Shown here piece by piece: positions 33,266 to 42,668 of a DNA stretch of 52,431 nucleotides (position 1 is its first letter; each line of letters begins with the position of its first letter). Made by a program: the position numbers and the translations under genes. Below the pieces are notes generated by a model. That model made no database searches. It was not told the origin of the DNA and saw only the letters and a list, made by a program, of their open reading frames with translations. The stretch is from Fibrobacter sp. Lineage in GTDB: Bacteria > Fibrobacterota > Chitinivibrionia > Chitinivibrionales > Chitinispirillaceae. Location: the NCBI GenBank assembly GCA_012515615.1, contig JAAYYB010000356.1:1-52431 (forward strand), written 5' to 3'.

Positions 33266-35263
33266 ATGGATTTTAAGCTCAAAGCAAACTACTCCCCTGC
33301 CGGTGATCAACCCGAAGCAATCGAACAGCTCGTTGACAACATAAAGCAGGATATAAGAAATCAGGTCCTTTTAGGGGTGACCGGATCAGGAAAAACATTC
33401 ACCATGGCGAATGTGATCCAGAAGGTCAAAATGCCCACCCTGGTCATCTCACACAATAAAACATTAGCTGCTCAGCTCTATCAGGAGTTTCGGGATTTTT
33501 TTCCTGATAACGCTGTAGAATACTTCGTCAGCTTCTACGATTACTACCAGCCCGAAGCTTACATACCCTCTACCGATACATTCATTCAGAAAACCTCTCT
33601 GATAAACGATGACATCGACCGGTTGCGGCTCAAAGCCACCAGTTCCCTCTTATCCAGAAAAGATGTAATAATCGTTGCCAGCGTTTCATGCATCTACGGA
33701 ATCGGTTCCCCCGAGGCCTATCTCTCATCCAGCTTCATCGTAAGGAAAGGGGACCTGATCGATCGAAGAAAATTCCTTCTGCGCCTCACGGAAATGCAAT
33801 ACCTGCGCAACGACATCTCTCTGCAGAGAAGTACCTTCAGGGTAAAAGGAGATGTTATTGAACTGCAGCCGGCCTACGAGGAAACAGCGCTCCGGATGGA
33901 AACTTTCGGCGACCAGATCGAAGCCATAAGGCGGATAAATCCGGTCAGTGGTAAGGTCATTGGTGAACTCGATGAGATCACTATTTTTCCGGCTAAGCAT
34001 TACATGACCATGGGTGTCACCATGGATGAGGCCGCAGAGCAGATCGGCACAGAACTGGCCGGGCAGCTTGAAAATTTCAGGGCACGCAATAAGTTACTTG
34101 AGGCTCAGAGGCTGGAACAGCGTACCCTTTACGATATAGAGATGCTTAAAGAGGTCGGGTACGTAAACGGCATAGAAAACTATTCCCGCATTCTCGACGG
34201 AAGAGAGGCAGGAAGCAGACCCTATACCCTGATTGACTTTTTCAAGCAGCCGTTCCTGACCATAATTGACGAATCCCACGCCTCGATACCCCAGATTCAG
34301 GGGATGTTCAATGGAGACCTGGCACGTAAAAGCACCCTGGTCGAACATGGCTTCAGGCTGCCCTGTGCACTGGATAACAGACCGCTGCGTTTTCCGGAAT
34401 TTGAAAGCCTGATGGACTATGTCGTTTACGTTTCGGCAACGCCGGGAGATTACGAACTGCGCAAAAGCGGAGGTCTAATTGTCGAACAGGTAATCAGACC
34501 GACACACCTGGTCGACCCTCCCATAGAAATAAAACCCGCCATTAACCAGATTGATGATCTTATAGATCAGCTCAGAACCACCGTTGAACGGCAGGAGCGG
34601 GCCCTGATCACCACTCTGACTAAAAAAATGGCCGAAGATCTTACAGAGTATCTGGAAAGCCTCGATTTCCGCGTTCGTTACCTCCATTCAGAAATCGACA
34701 CTCTGGAAAGAACAGACATTCTGCGGGATCTGCGGCTGGGAACTTTTGATATTCTCATAGGCATAAACCTCCTCAGAGAGGGACTGGACCTGCCAGAAGT
34801 GGCTCTGGTGGCCATACTCGATGCCGACAAAGAGGGATTTCTGCGTTCCGTAAGGTCTATAGTGCAGATCGCAGGCAGAGCCGCGCGAAACATTAACGGA
34901 AGAATTATTTTATATGCGGATACCATGACCGATTCCATCAAAAAAGCGCTCGATGAAACTACCCGCAGACGCGATAAGCAGCTTGAGTACAATAAAGTCA
35001 ACGGGATACAGCCTAAAAGTGTTCAGAAACGCATTGATGAACAGCTGACATACCGAACCGACAGTGAGGAACCGGATCTGCTCTATGCTGCGGAAAAAAA
35101 GAATACCTACTACAGGAACCGCAAAAAAGGCAAACAGAGCGACTCTGGAAAAACAGACATAAAAGAACTGGAAAAAGAGATGATGGAAGCTGCCAAAAAT
35201 CTGGACTTCGAAAAAGCCGCCCGTCTCAGGGATACAATCTCAAGGCTCCGGAGAGATTCATGA
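33266..35263 (+). CDS. uvrB: Excinuclease ABC subunit B
   Basis: 665 residues. Helicase Walker A GVTGSGKTFTMAN near residue 40, beta-hairpin DYYQPEAYIPSTDTFIQK, helicase motifs TLTKKMAEDLTEYL, LLREGLDLPEVALVAILDADKEGFLRS and QIAGRAARN, and C-terminal UVR motif EKEMMEAAKNLDFEKAARLRD. UvrB verifies lesions in nucleotide excision repair with UvrA and UvrC. It is translationally coupled to the HEAT-repeat gene by an ATGA overlap at 35260. Confidence 0.98.
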   Translation: MDFKLKANYSPAGDQPEAIEQLVDNIKQDIRNQVLLGVTGSGKTFTMANVIQKVKMPTLVISHNKTLAAQLYQEFRDFFPDNAVEYFVSFYDYYQPEAYIPSTDTFIQKTSLINDDIDRLRLKATSSLLSRKDVIIVASVSCIYGIGSPEAYLSSSFIVRKGDLIDRRKFLLRLTEMQYLRNDISLQRSTFRVKGDVIELQPAYEETALRMETFGDQIEAIRRINPVSGKVIGELDEITIFPAKHYMTMGVTMDEAAEQIGTELAGQLENFRARNKLLEAQRLEQRTLYDIEMLKEVGYVNGIENYSRILDGREAGSRPYTLIDFFKQPFLTIIDESHASIPQIQGMFNGDLARKSTLVEHGFRLPCALDNRPLRFPEFESLMDYVVYVSATPGDYELRKSGGLIVEQVIRPTHLVDPPIEIKPAINQIDDLIDQLRTTVERQERALITTLTKKMAEDLTEYLESLDFRVRYLHSEIDTLERTDILRDLRLGTFDILIGINLLREGLDLPEVALVAILDADKEGFLRSVRSIVQIAGRAARNINGRIILYADTMTDSIKKALDETTRRRDKQLEYNKVNGIQPKSVQKRIDEQLTYRTDSEEPDLLYAAEKKNTYYRNRKKGKQSDSGKTDIKELEKEMMEAAKNLDFEKAARLRDTISRLRRDS

Positions 35264-36048
35264 ATCTTGAACTGGCCCGTAAAAATCTCTCCTCCGAAAA
35301 CCCCGACCTGGTTGCCCAAAGCCTCCGTCTGTTTTCTGCCTACGGGAAACTCGGAGATTTACAGTGTATAATGACACTGTTCAAACATCCCAGCCCCGAT
35401 GTTAAAAGAGCCGCAGTGGAAACCACCACCCAGCTCATTAGAGAAAACCTGATCAGCCACTTTAACGAACTCGATCTGGGTGTAAGGCAGAAACTTGGAA
35501 TCCTGCTGCAGTCTCTTGACCCCCAGGTAATTGACGAACTGAGCAAAGACCTGTTCTGTGAAACCGAGGACAGACGGCTCAGGGCTGTACAGATCCTCGG
35601 ATTGCTCCACAGAAATCCAAGAGTAAAGGTTATTCTGGCCAGACTGGTTCAGGATAAAAATGTCAAGGTCCGCGCCACGGCCGTTAACCTGCTGGGCAAA
35701 GTGATCGGTCAGAACGATCATGATGTCATTCTCTGGCTGCTTAACGATGCCGATAAAAGAGTACGCGCAAACACTATCGAGGCTCTGGAAAGTACCGGAA
35801 ACAAAAGACTCGTCCCTATACTTCTACGATTCCGCAAAGACCAGAATAACCGCATCAGAGGCAACGTCATCAAAGCCCTGTATACACTGGGGTTTGTCGA
35901 TGTCGAACACGATATCCTCGACATGCTTAATAACAGCAGTGAATTGATGAAAGCCTCCGCATTGTGGGTTATATCACAAATAAAACTGAAGAAAAAGAGC
36001 CTGGAGGACGCCTCCGGGGCTTACCTGCTGGCGGAAATGAGATGGTAA
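35260..36048 (+). CDS. HEAT-repeat protein, probably frameshifted near its end
   Basis: 262 residues of tandem helical HEAT-type repeats (DLVAQSLRLFSAYGKLGDLQCI, PDVKRAAVETTTQLI, RVRANTIEALESTGNKRLVPIL, NNRIRGNVIKALYTLGF). Such proteins serve as scaffolds. The last residues LLAEMRW end abruptly. In the neighbouring frame a natural repeat end continues to 36179, so a single-base loss near 36030-36040 is likely. Start overlaps the uvrB stop by 4 bases, so it is co-expressed with a DNA repair gene; a role in repair is unproven. Confidence 0.8.
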   Translation: MNLELARKNLSSENPDLVAQSLRLFSAYGKLGDLQCIMTLFKHPSPDVKRAAVETTTQLIRENLISHFNELDLGVRQKLGILLQSLDPQVIDELSKDLFCETEDRRLRAVQILGLLHRNPRVKVILARLVQDKNVKVRATAVNLLGKVIGQNDHDVILWLLNDADKRVRANTIEALESTGNKRLVPILLRFRKDQNNRIRGNVIKALYTLGFVDVEHDILDMLNNSSELMKASALWVISQIKLKKKSLEDASGAYLLAEMRW

Positions 36049-36179
36049 GGACAAATGCCATGAAAGCCCTGCTCTCTCTGGACACCCCGCGTGCAAAAGG
36101 CTATCTCAAATACCTGGAAATACCTCAGGACGTGTTCCAGCCTCAGAACCCTCAGACAGATCCCGCTGCTCAGCAATAA
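36027..36179 (+). pseudogene. Displaced C-terminal part of the HEAT-repeat gene
   Basis: In the +2 frame the segment reads GNEMVRTNAMKALLSLDTPRAKGYLKYLE and then a proline/glutamine-rich tail to the stop at 36177-36179. It continues the HEAT helical pattern (NAMKALLSL, DTPRAKGYLKYLE) seen before the break. Adding one base, for example a G in GCGGAAATG around 36031-36038, restores a 306-residue protein. Whether the break is real or an assembly error cannot be told from sequence alone. Confidence 0.6.
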
Positions 36180-36188
36180 CAAGAATAC

Positions 36189-37205
36189 TTAATAGTCAAG
36201 TAAAACCGAAATCAGCATCGACGGTGGCAGACTCGAGGATTTAAACTGAAATGCAAAGTCTAACTGAAGCTTTATCCTGTCTATGTCTGTATTTATTCCC
36301 AGCCCAAGACATAGAGCGTTCCAGTTGCTCTTGACGTAATCATCATCCTGATTGCCGCTGAAAGAGCGGAATTTCTGCTGCAGATCTTTTTCACTGAATG
36401 CATATCCCAGCATCAGAGAAAGTGTTTTCTTGTAAAGATCAAACTGCATCCCGGGCTCAAAATTCATATAATCCCCAAGCTCCTTGTTAATATCAAGAGC
36501 AAGCCTCATCGACGGTATATAGCGGGGAACATAAGAAAGGCCGGCTTCTAATACGACAGGCAGATTATAGTTCATTCCATCAGAACTGCTGATCATGAAA
36601 CCCGCATTGCGGACAACAGCGCCGGCAGTCAGTCTGCCTCGCAACAGACTGTAGAATGCCCCGCCATCAAAAGCCATTCCCGTTGCGCTGTAATCGCTAC
36701 CGGGGATTCTTAACCTGTCATATACGCCTTTAATGGTAAGACCAAGGGAGAGCTCCTCTCCTACCGGCATGGCCCATGATAGTCCACCGGTAATGAAATT
36801 TTCAGAAGCTGTTTCATTGGTAAATACAGGATTTCCGTTTTTCTCCTCTACAACATCAATATCACCGCTTGTAACCCCGATCATGCTGAGTGTAAACACC
36901 CCGTATTTACCCATATTACGAGAATATGCAACCGGTCCACCCCACACCCCATCCATTATGGAACGGTAACCTATGTACACCTGATTCCCTTTAACAAAGG
37001 CAGTTGCGGCGGGATTTGTCAAAACCCCATAGGCACCATTTGGCACCGCTACCGATGCACCTGCCATGGCTCCTGAATGCGCATCGTAGTCAATTCCCAG
37101 ATAAGGGAAAATGGACCTACCTGCTCCTGTGTGCTGTGCATACACTGAGGAAAGGAACAGAAGACAAACTGCAGCGAAGAAAATTGATATTCTATTTTTA
37201 TTCAT
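36189..37205 (-). CDS. PorV/PorQ-like outer-membrane barrel protein
   Basis: 338 residues from the ATG at 37205, chosen over an upstream TTG because GGAATAGG precedes it and it gives a clean signal peptide (NRISIFFAAVCLLFLSSVYA). The mature start YLGIDYDAHSGAMAGASVAVPNGAYGVLTNPAAT is the family's Gly/Ala-rich N-terminal motif. About a dozen amphipathic strands follow, ending PPSMLISVLLDY. It starts 3 bases after the lipoprotein gene, implying co-transcription of an outer-membrane set. Confidence 0.75.
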   Translation of the reverse strand: MNKNRISIFFAAVCLLFLSSVYAQHTGAGRSIFPYLGIDYDAHSGAMAGASVAVPNGAYGVLTNPAATAFVKGNQVYIGYRSIMDGVWGGPVAYSRNMGKYGVFTLSMIGVTSGDIDVVEEKNGNPVFTNETASENFITGGLSWAMPVGEELSLGLTIKGVYDRLRIPGSDYSATGMAFDGGAFYSLLRGRLTAGAVVRNAGFMISSSDGMNYNLPVVLEAGLSYVPRYIPSMRLALDINKELGDYMNFEPGMQFDLYKKTLSLMLGYAFSEKDLQQKFRSFSGNQDDDYVKSNWNALCLGLGINTDIDRIKLQLDFAFQFKSSSLPPSMLISVLLDY

Positions 37206-37207
37206 GC

Positions 37208-37888
37208 CTATTCCGGCTTTAAATTCTGGTACTTTATCCAAAAATAATTCCTGTCATCCTCTCGAAGCTCAACTGACCTGGCCAGTCCCTTAAAAATATC
37301 ACTCATCCTGACAGTCCACGATTGGTTGAAGCTGTACCTTATCTCCTCTAATCTTTCATTTCTGCGGTTAACCCTGGCAGTGACCCTGAGCTGACCTCTT
37401 TGCCATTCTGCTTCTGCTGTCCTGCGGCTTATAGTTATGGTATCCGGGGCTTCTCCTGAATCCGCAGGATTAACCGGGGCTCTTCCTGTAAGAATACTGA
37501 TAAACTGGCGAAATGTAAGATCCTCTCCCCAGCTGAAAGGAATAGAGTCCATTTTCTCATCAAGCAAAACCCGGTATTCTTTTCCTTCCAGAATTACTGT
37601 TCCGCTTTCCGAGTCTGCTGACACGGAGGCAATCTGTCCTCCAAATACAGAGTAAAAATTAGCCCGGAAATCCCCGGCTTTCTTCCACTGTACATCCGCG
37701 GCCCCAACATATTTCTCTCCTTCAAGAGAAACCAGTACCTCTCCACCGCCTTTTACGGAGGAGATATCTGCCGGACCAAATGCGTCTCTCCAGAAATCAG
37801 GAGAGATATCAGGAAGCTGGTGCGGCGGAGGGGTGCAGTTGAGAAGCAAAAGAACCGTAACAAACGCCAATGCCGGCCAGCGCTTCAT
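37208..37888 (-). CDS. Lipoprotein of LolA/LolB-like fold (DUF4292-like)
   Basis: 226 residues. Lipobox LLLLNC places the lipidated cysteine at C18. The mature protein has strand patterns GGGEVLVSLEGEKYVGAADVQW and NFYSVFGGQIASVSADSESGTVILEGKEYRVLLD, resembling DUF4292 and LolB-type outer-membrane lipoprotein receptors. It lies between the TPR lipoprotein (3 bases upstream) and the PorV-like barrel, so the three probably act together at the outer membrane. The LolB role is inference. Confidence 0.68.
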   Translation of the reverse strand: MKRWPALAFVTVLLLLNCTPPPHQLPDISPDFWRDAFGPADISSVKGGGEVLVSLEGEKYVGAADVQWKKAGDFRANFYSVFGGQIASVSADSESGTVILEGKEYRVLLDEKMDSIPFSWGEDLTFRQFISILTGRAPVNPADSGEAPDTITISRRTAEAEWQRGQLRVTARVNRRNERLEEIRYSFNQSWTVRMSDIFKGLARSVELREDDRNYFWIKYQNLKPE

Positions 37889-37891
37889 TTG

Positions 37892-39616
37892 TCAATTACC
37901 GCTTCGCTGAATCAGGATCTGCAGCTCAGAAATCTTTTTGCGGATCACTTCCGCTTCTTCTGTATTGTGCTCCAGACTCTTCCGGTATGCCTCTATAGCA
38001 CCTGTAAGATCATTTCGCCGGGCCAGTATATCCCCAAGATGACTGAAAAGAACAGGATCATCGCCTATTTTTTCGACGGCTTTTTGAATATAGGCATAAG
38101 CGCTGTCGATTTCACCCATTTTGAAAAATATCCAGGCGTAAGAGTCAAGGAAAGCCCCGTTTTCCGGATCCTGCTTCAGAGCCACTTCCAGAAGAACTTT
38201 TGCAGTATCAAGCTTCACTCCAATGTCGGCCCACATGTAACCCAGATAGTTTGAGGCAGCAGGATCACCGGGCCGAAGCGCAAGCACTTTCCGGAATGCG
38301 TTTGCAGCCATCTCATACTGTTTATTGCGTTCATGCGCACTTCCAAGTTCAAACCACGATATTACACTGCTGCTGTCCCGGGCAAGTGAATAACCGAGCG
38401 CCTCTATGGCTGCGCCGTATTCTTTTCGGGTGTTATAAACCATTGCCTTGAGCCTCCAGGATGCAGCAGATTGTGGAAGAACAGCTACACAGCGTTCAGC
38501 AACAGATAACGCCCGATCGAAATCTTTCTCTCTTATATGCAGGTAGCAGAGATCTCTCCAGGCCTCTTCAAAACTGCTTTTTATTGAGAGCGTCTTTTCA
38601 AATTCCATGTTTGCAAGGTCATTTTTTCCGGAGGCCGCAAAAACAAGACCAAGGTAGTAATGCAGCTCGTAATCGTCGATCGATTCCTGAAGAAGTCTCG
38701 CGATCAGCTCCTCTGCTCTGTCATACTGTTTATTGAAATAATACAGGAACCCCAGAGTCCTTCCATAAATTTCTCCATACTGACCGCTTCCGTACAGCTT
38801 TTCGTAAACAGCTATTGCTTTCTGATAATCATTGCGCCCCAGATAAACCTGAGCCATATTGCGCAGCGTCTCTTCATGGATACTGTCAAGAGCCAGAGCC
38901 GATTGGTAATAAGAGAGCCCCGCAGCGGTATCCCCGCGCGCCACATTCACATTGCCGAGCATGGTAAAAATACCGGGAGTTTCTCCCTCATTTTCCTTGA
39001 TGGACACAAACAGGCTTTCCGCTTCATCATATCTCTTTTCGGCCATTAGCAGATTGCCGATTTTTATGCCCATCTGACCCGATTCCGGCATTTTCCGATA
39101 AAATTCCAGATAACTATTAAGTGCCTTGTCTACTCTCCCCAGAGATTCATAAATCAAACCCAGAGAAAATAACTCCTCCTCATTGAGGCCCTCGATGCTC
39201 TCAAGTACCTCTGCGGCTTTTGCGAACTCTCCCATTTTGATATAAACAGTAGAAACCAGCCGTTTACTCTCTCTGTCAAGCTCAGAATTCTTTTTATCTC
39301 TTTTCAGAAGTACCAGGGCCTGAGAATATTTGCCGCCCTCAATATATTTCCTTGCTACCTGTTCCTGAAGAACACGTGAGGCGGGATCGAGTTCGTAGGC
39401 CATTTCGTAATAACGCTCGGCAGATTGATCAAGGCCCCTCCTCTCATAATCACGGGCGCGAATAAAATATTCCTGGGCTTTGATCTTTGTATTTATTTCA
39501 CGGGGGAACTCCTGAACCGGGCGCACTACCGGAAATTGATGAACCGCACACCCTGACATAAACGCAGCAACGATCAATAAAAGACCATTCTTTAAAAGAT
39601 CTTTCTTACAGGTCAC
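37892..39616 (-). CDS. TPR-repeat lipoprotein
   Basis: 574 residues. Signal with lipobox AFMSGC (C23), then about 14 tetratricopeptide repeats of the pattern EEALxNMAQVYLGRNDYQKA, YDRAEELIARLL, GDIDSAYAYIQKA. TPR proteins of this kind organise outer-membrane protein complexes. It is followed by the DUF4292-like lipoprotein and a PorV-like barrel. No enzymatic domain. Specific partner unknown. Confidence 0.88.
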   Translation of the reverse strand: MTCKKDLLKNGLLLIVAAFMSGCAVHQFPVVRPVQEFPREINTKIKAQEYFIRARDYERRGLDQSAERYYEMAYELDPASRVLQEQVARKYIEGGKYSQALVLLKRDKKNSELDRESKRLVSTVYIKMGEFAKAAEVLESIEGLNEEELFSLGLIYESLGRVDKALNSYLEFYRKMPESGQMGIKIGNLLMAEKRYDEAESLFVSIKENEGETPGIFTMLGNVNVARGDTAAGLSYYQSALALDSIHEETLRNMAQVYLGRNDYQKAIAVYEKLYGSGQYGEIYGRTLGFLYYFNKQYDRAEELIARLLQESIDDYELHYYLGLVFAASGKNDLANMEFEKTLSIKSSFEEAWRDLCYLHIREKDFDRALSVAERCVAVLPQSAASWRLKAMVYNTRKEYGAAIEALGYSLARDSSSVISWFELGSAHERNKQYEMAANAFRKVLALRPGDPAASNYLGYMWADIGVKLDTAKVLLEVALKQDPENGAFLDSYAWIFFKMGEIDSAYAYIQKAVEKIGDDPVLFSHLGDILARRNDLTGAIEAYRKSLEHNTEEAEVIRKKISELQILIQRSGN

Positions 39617-39686
39617 AAAACCTCTTTCCAGCTGTAAAGTTTATTACCAGAGTACGTTCCTGAACAAAGGATTATTTTCATCCTGC

Positions 39687-40457
39687 TCAGCGGATCACCG
39701 ACACAACAAGATCGATGGTCGATTCCAATGGGATGCTCGCCCCCGGGGACTCCGATTGAGAGATAATAGTACCGGGAAGCAGTGATGAATTGTTCTGGTA
39801 ACTGATCTTCCCGGCAAGAAGCCCAGCATCCTCTATCTTCTTTTTTGCGCTCCCCAGACTCTCTCCAACCAGATTGGGAACCTCAGCATGTGTCGGCCTG
39901 GCTCCCTTGGAAACAATCAGATCTACTTCCATCTCGCGGGAAATTGTGGTACCGCTTTCAGGGAAAGCATTTACAACTATATCAACGGGCTTGCCTTCTG
40001 AATAAACCTTTTTGACACTCCCCAGGGTAAACCCATGCTTTCTCAGCTCTATTCGCGCCTGACGCTCCGAAAGATTGCGCACATCCGGAACAACGGCTAT
40101 CTCCTTGCCTTTACTGACGGTCACCGCTATCTTGCGTCCTTTTTTCACCTTGGCACCGGAGTCAGGAAACTGGCTTATCACCGCATTATGGGCAAGACTG
40201 TCGTCGTATTCACGACTGCGAATCTCGGTAAGAAGACCGGCCCGGAAAAACATCTCCCTTGCCTGATCAAGACTCATCCCCTTAACTGAAGGCACTTCCA
40301 CTATGTCCCGATCGACTCCAACAACATTGGGCATTATGATCCGGTCCACCAGTATAAACCCGGCTATAATTCCCAGAATACAGATCAGCACCGCACCCGG
40401 AATGTACACTTTCCAGAACCTGCCGGCAGGAATATTAATAGTATAGTTTTTCTTCAT
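39687..40457 (-). CDS. PASTA-domain membrane protein
   Basis: 256 residues: short cytoplasmic N-terminus, one transmembrane helix (about 18-38), and three PASTA domains (about 52-118, 119-186, 190-256) each with VPSVKGMSLDQAREMFFRAGL-type and GAKVKKGRKIAVTVSKG-type halves. PASTA domains bind muropeptides and usually sit on Ser/Thr kinases or penicillin-binding proteins, but no kinase or PBP domain is fused here. Its start overlaps the Crp/Fnr-type regulator by 23 bases, suggesting a coupled pair. Confidence 0.9.
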   Translation of the reverse strand: MKKNYTINIPAGRFWKVYIPGAVLICILGIIAGFILVDRIIMPNVVGVDRDIVEVPSVKGMSLDQAREMFFRAGLLTEIRSREYDDSLAHNAVISQFPDSGAKVKKGRKIAVTVSKGKEIAVVPDVRNLSERQARIELRKHGFTLGSVKKVYSEGKPVDIVVNAFPESGTTISREMEVDLIVSKGARPTHAEVPNLVGESLGSAKKKIEDAGLLAGKISYQNNSSLLPGTIISQSESPGASIPLESTIDLVVSVIR

Positions 40458-41118
40458 TAAGTATCACCAGCTTCTTTCTATCTATTGATAAAAGTTGTTT
40501 TTTCTGTAACTGGGAAAGAATCCTGGAAACGGTTTCCCTGCTGGTACCAGCCATATCAGCCAGTACCTGGTGAGTGGGACGGTTTTCTATTATTATCATC
40601 TTCCCTACTCTCCGGCCGCACTCCTTCGCCATCTGCAGAAGAACATCTGCAACCCTGCCGTAAACACTCATCATCGAAAGTGTGTTAATATGACGGTTCG
40701 AACGGCGCAGACGCCTTGACATCTCTACTAATATCTGTATGGTTATTTTAGGGTATTTCTGAAGTATGTCCAGAAATGGACGGCGATAAAGCAAAAGAAG
40801 CACACAATTCTCGGCAGATACAACCGAAGCACTCCTTGGCTCCCCGTCAAGAATAGCCATTTCCCCGAAAAACTCACCCTTACGCAATGTGGCAAGGATC
40901 GTCTGCTTGCCCTCTGATGTAAGGGCAGTTACATGTACACTGCCTTCAGCTATCATGAAGAATGTATGTACGTCGTCGTCCTCCTCATGAAGAATCATCT
41001 CCCCGTTTTCATATTTCCTTTTAACCACAACAGAACAGATTGCTTCACGTTCAGCCTGGCTGAGATTGGCAAATAGCGGAACCTTTACGATCAGGTCATC
41101 AATCTCCTTCTGATTCAT
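40435..41118 (-). CDS. Crp/Fnr-family transcriptional regulator
   Basis: 227 residues from the ATG at 41118, chosen because GGGAG lies 6 bases upstream; a start 10 codons earlier is weaker. The cyclic-nucleotide-binding jelly roll has GEFFGEMAILDGEPRSASVVS, and a winged helix at about 170-215 has THQVLADMAGTSRETVSRILSQLQKK. Cysteines of the Fnr Fe-S type are not evident, so a nucleotide or other small ligand is more likely. It ends inside the PASTA gene start. Regulon unknown. Confidence 0.9.
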   Translation of the reverse strand: MNQKEIDDLIVKVPLFANLSQAEREAICSVVVKRKYENGEMILHEEDDDVHTFFMIAEGSVHVTALTSEGKQTILATLRKGEFFGEMAILDGEPRSASVVSAENCVLLLLYRRPFLDILQKYPKITIQILVEMSRRLRRSNRHINTLSMMSVYGRVADVLLQMAKECGRRVGKMIIIENRPTHQVLADMAGTSRETVSRILSQLQKKQLLSIDRKKLVILNEEKLYY

Positions 41119-41266
41119 TACAGCTCCCCATCTGTAAAGGCCTGTCATCTGCGGCCTGACGGATATAGAAACAAAGAGTCCTATTCACTAAATTTAAATA
41201 ATACAGACCGCCGAAACAAAAAATGTCCGGCAGCTCAAAAACAGTAAGGCCAACTGCATATGAAAA

Positions 41267-42166
41267 CTATTGTGTTGGGAATTTATGCTCTGGCAGATCA
41301 TCATTAGCAAGCGACTTCAGTTCTGGCGGACCACTTTCCGGTTTGAAGATAAAATAGCCCGCAACACCAAGCCCTATCCCTGCTACACCTATTGACGACC
41401 AGAGGATTACCTTTGGGGTGTTATCCTTGACAATATACTGCGATAGTTTAGCCTGGTCGGTCGTCCATTTGAAACTGAAGGAAATCACACTGTACTCATC
41501 ATTCACATGAATCTGAGGAATATCTTCCATATTGAAAGTCACCCTGATCAGATCGTGCCATTCAGGTTTCAGACCCTTTACTTCTTTATTTACATCAACT
41601 TTATCCTGAACAATCTTGAACCCCAGAATCGGTGGTTCTGATGCAGTTGGAACAGGCGATGAGCCGGTTCGTGTATCATTGAATTCAAATATAATTTTCT
41701 TTTCTCTGAGTTTCACTTCATAGAAATAGCTCGATGGCTTGTCTCTGAAAATAAAGTAACCGGTGATAATCTTCTCATTAGGAACATCAGTATCTTCAGT
41801 TGATAATTGTATTCCTTCGATTATGGCGTTCTGAACCTCACTATTGACACTCTCTTCTATATCCATGCCCAACGGTGCATACTCTACTGCAGATTCTACA
41901 GACGGCTGGCTGATGCCTGACCCCTGAGTCTGTATTTCCGGTTTTGCTTCCTGAACTTCAGTATTAACTGGTTCAGGATCAGTTGCCTGTTCAGGAACTA
42001 TCTCCGAATCCCACTGCAACCCTTCAATGCTACCTTCGTCAATACCTTCAAAGGGATCTCCACCAAAATCCGAGAAGCCGCTTCCCGAATCATCCTGTGC
42101 CAGAACGAAAATCGGGAATATAGCCAACAAGACCCAGCTTGTGAGTTTAATCGATAAAATTTTCAT
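41267..42166 (-). CDS. Secreted/membrane protein with AMIN-like domain, function unknown
   Basis: 299 residues. A signal peptide (about 1-23, ends FVLAQ) leads an acidic, low-complexity region (about 25-130). A beta-rich domain follows (about 135-238, TGYFIFRDKPSSYFYEVKLREKKIIFEFND and DLIRVTFNMEDIPQIHVNDEYSVISFSF) with the rhythm of AMIN peptidoglycan-binding domains. A hydrophobic helix IGVAGIGLGVAGYFIF (about 257-275) and a short tail end it. Function not recognised; the AMIN link is an analogy. Confidence 0.68.
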   Translation of the reverse strand: MKILSIKLTSWVLLAIFPIFVLAQDDSGSGFSDFGGDPFEGIDEGSIEGLQWDSEIVPEQATDPEPVNTEVQEAKPEIQTQGSGISQPSVESAVEYAPLGMDIEESVNSEVQNAIIEGIQLSTEDTDVPNEKIITGYFIFRDKPSSYFYEVKLREKKIIFEFNDTRTGSSPVPTASEPPILGFKIVQDKVDVNKEVKGLKPEWHDLIRVTFNMEDIPQIHVNDEYSVISFSFKWTTDQAKLSQYIVKDNTPKVILWSSIGVAGIGLGVAGYFIFKPESGPPELKSLANDDLPEHKFPTQ

Positions 42167-42219
42167 GAAAAAACACCTCTATATTTCAAAAATACCCTAA
42201 AAGAGCAATGACGTCAAGT

Positions 42220-42600
42220 TTATTCTATAATAACAACAGCCGTACAGATGCTCCGCTCATGGCTTATTGACACATGTACTGAGCTGACAGACTCTCCCTT
42301 CAGCACTTCCTTGAGCTTTTCGTCAATAATCCTTACGACAGGCTTCCTGCCGTCCTCCCCGGGAATTATTTCAATGCTCTTCCAGAATGAGTGCTGCTGA
42401 CACGAAACCGGCAAGGCCTTATAAAAAGCTTCCTTGGCTGCCCAGCGCCCGGCAAAATGCGGCGCCGGAAATGCCATTCTGTTGCAGAATGCCATTTCCT
42501 GTTCAGTAAATACCTTTTTCAAAAACAGATCCCCGTAATTGCTGATCATTTTCTCTATTCTCTGAATCTCAACTACATCCGTACCGATGCCCTTTATCAT
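42220..42600 (-). CDS. acpS: Holo-[acyl-carrier-protein] synthase
   Basis: 126 residues from the ATG at 42600, the usual AcpS length. GGAG lies 8 bases upstream, while an earlier frame extension has no support. Conserved IKGIGTDVVEIQRIE with its Asp, and FAGRWAAKEAFYKAL with the Glu that bind Mg2+ and CoA. AcpS transfers 4'-phosphopantetheine from CoA to the acyl carrier protein of fatty-acid synthesis. The C-terminus HVSISHERSICTAVVIIE matches the family. Confidence 0.93.
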   Translation of the reverse strand: MIKGIGTDVVEIQRIEKMISNYGDLFLKKVFTEQEMAFCNRMAFPAPHFAGRWAAKEAFYKALPVSCQQHSFWKSIEIIPGEDGRKPVVRIIDEKLKEVLKGESVSSVHVSISHERSICTAVVIIE

Positions 42601-42668
42601 AGATTTATCTCCGGTTCCAGTCGAAGCGTATATTATACTTAAAAATAAAAGGTAATACAAACATTCCA

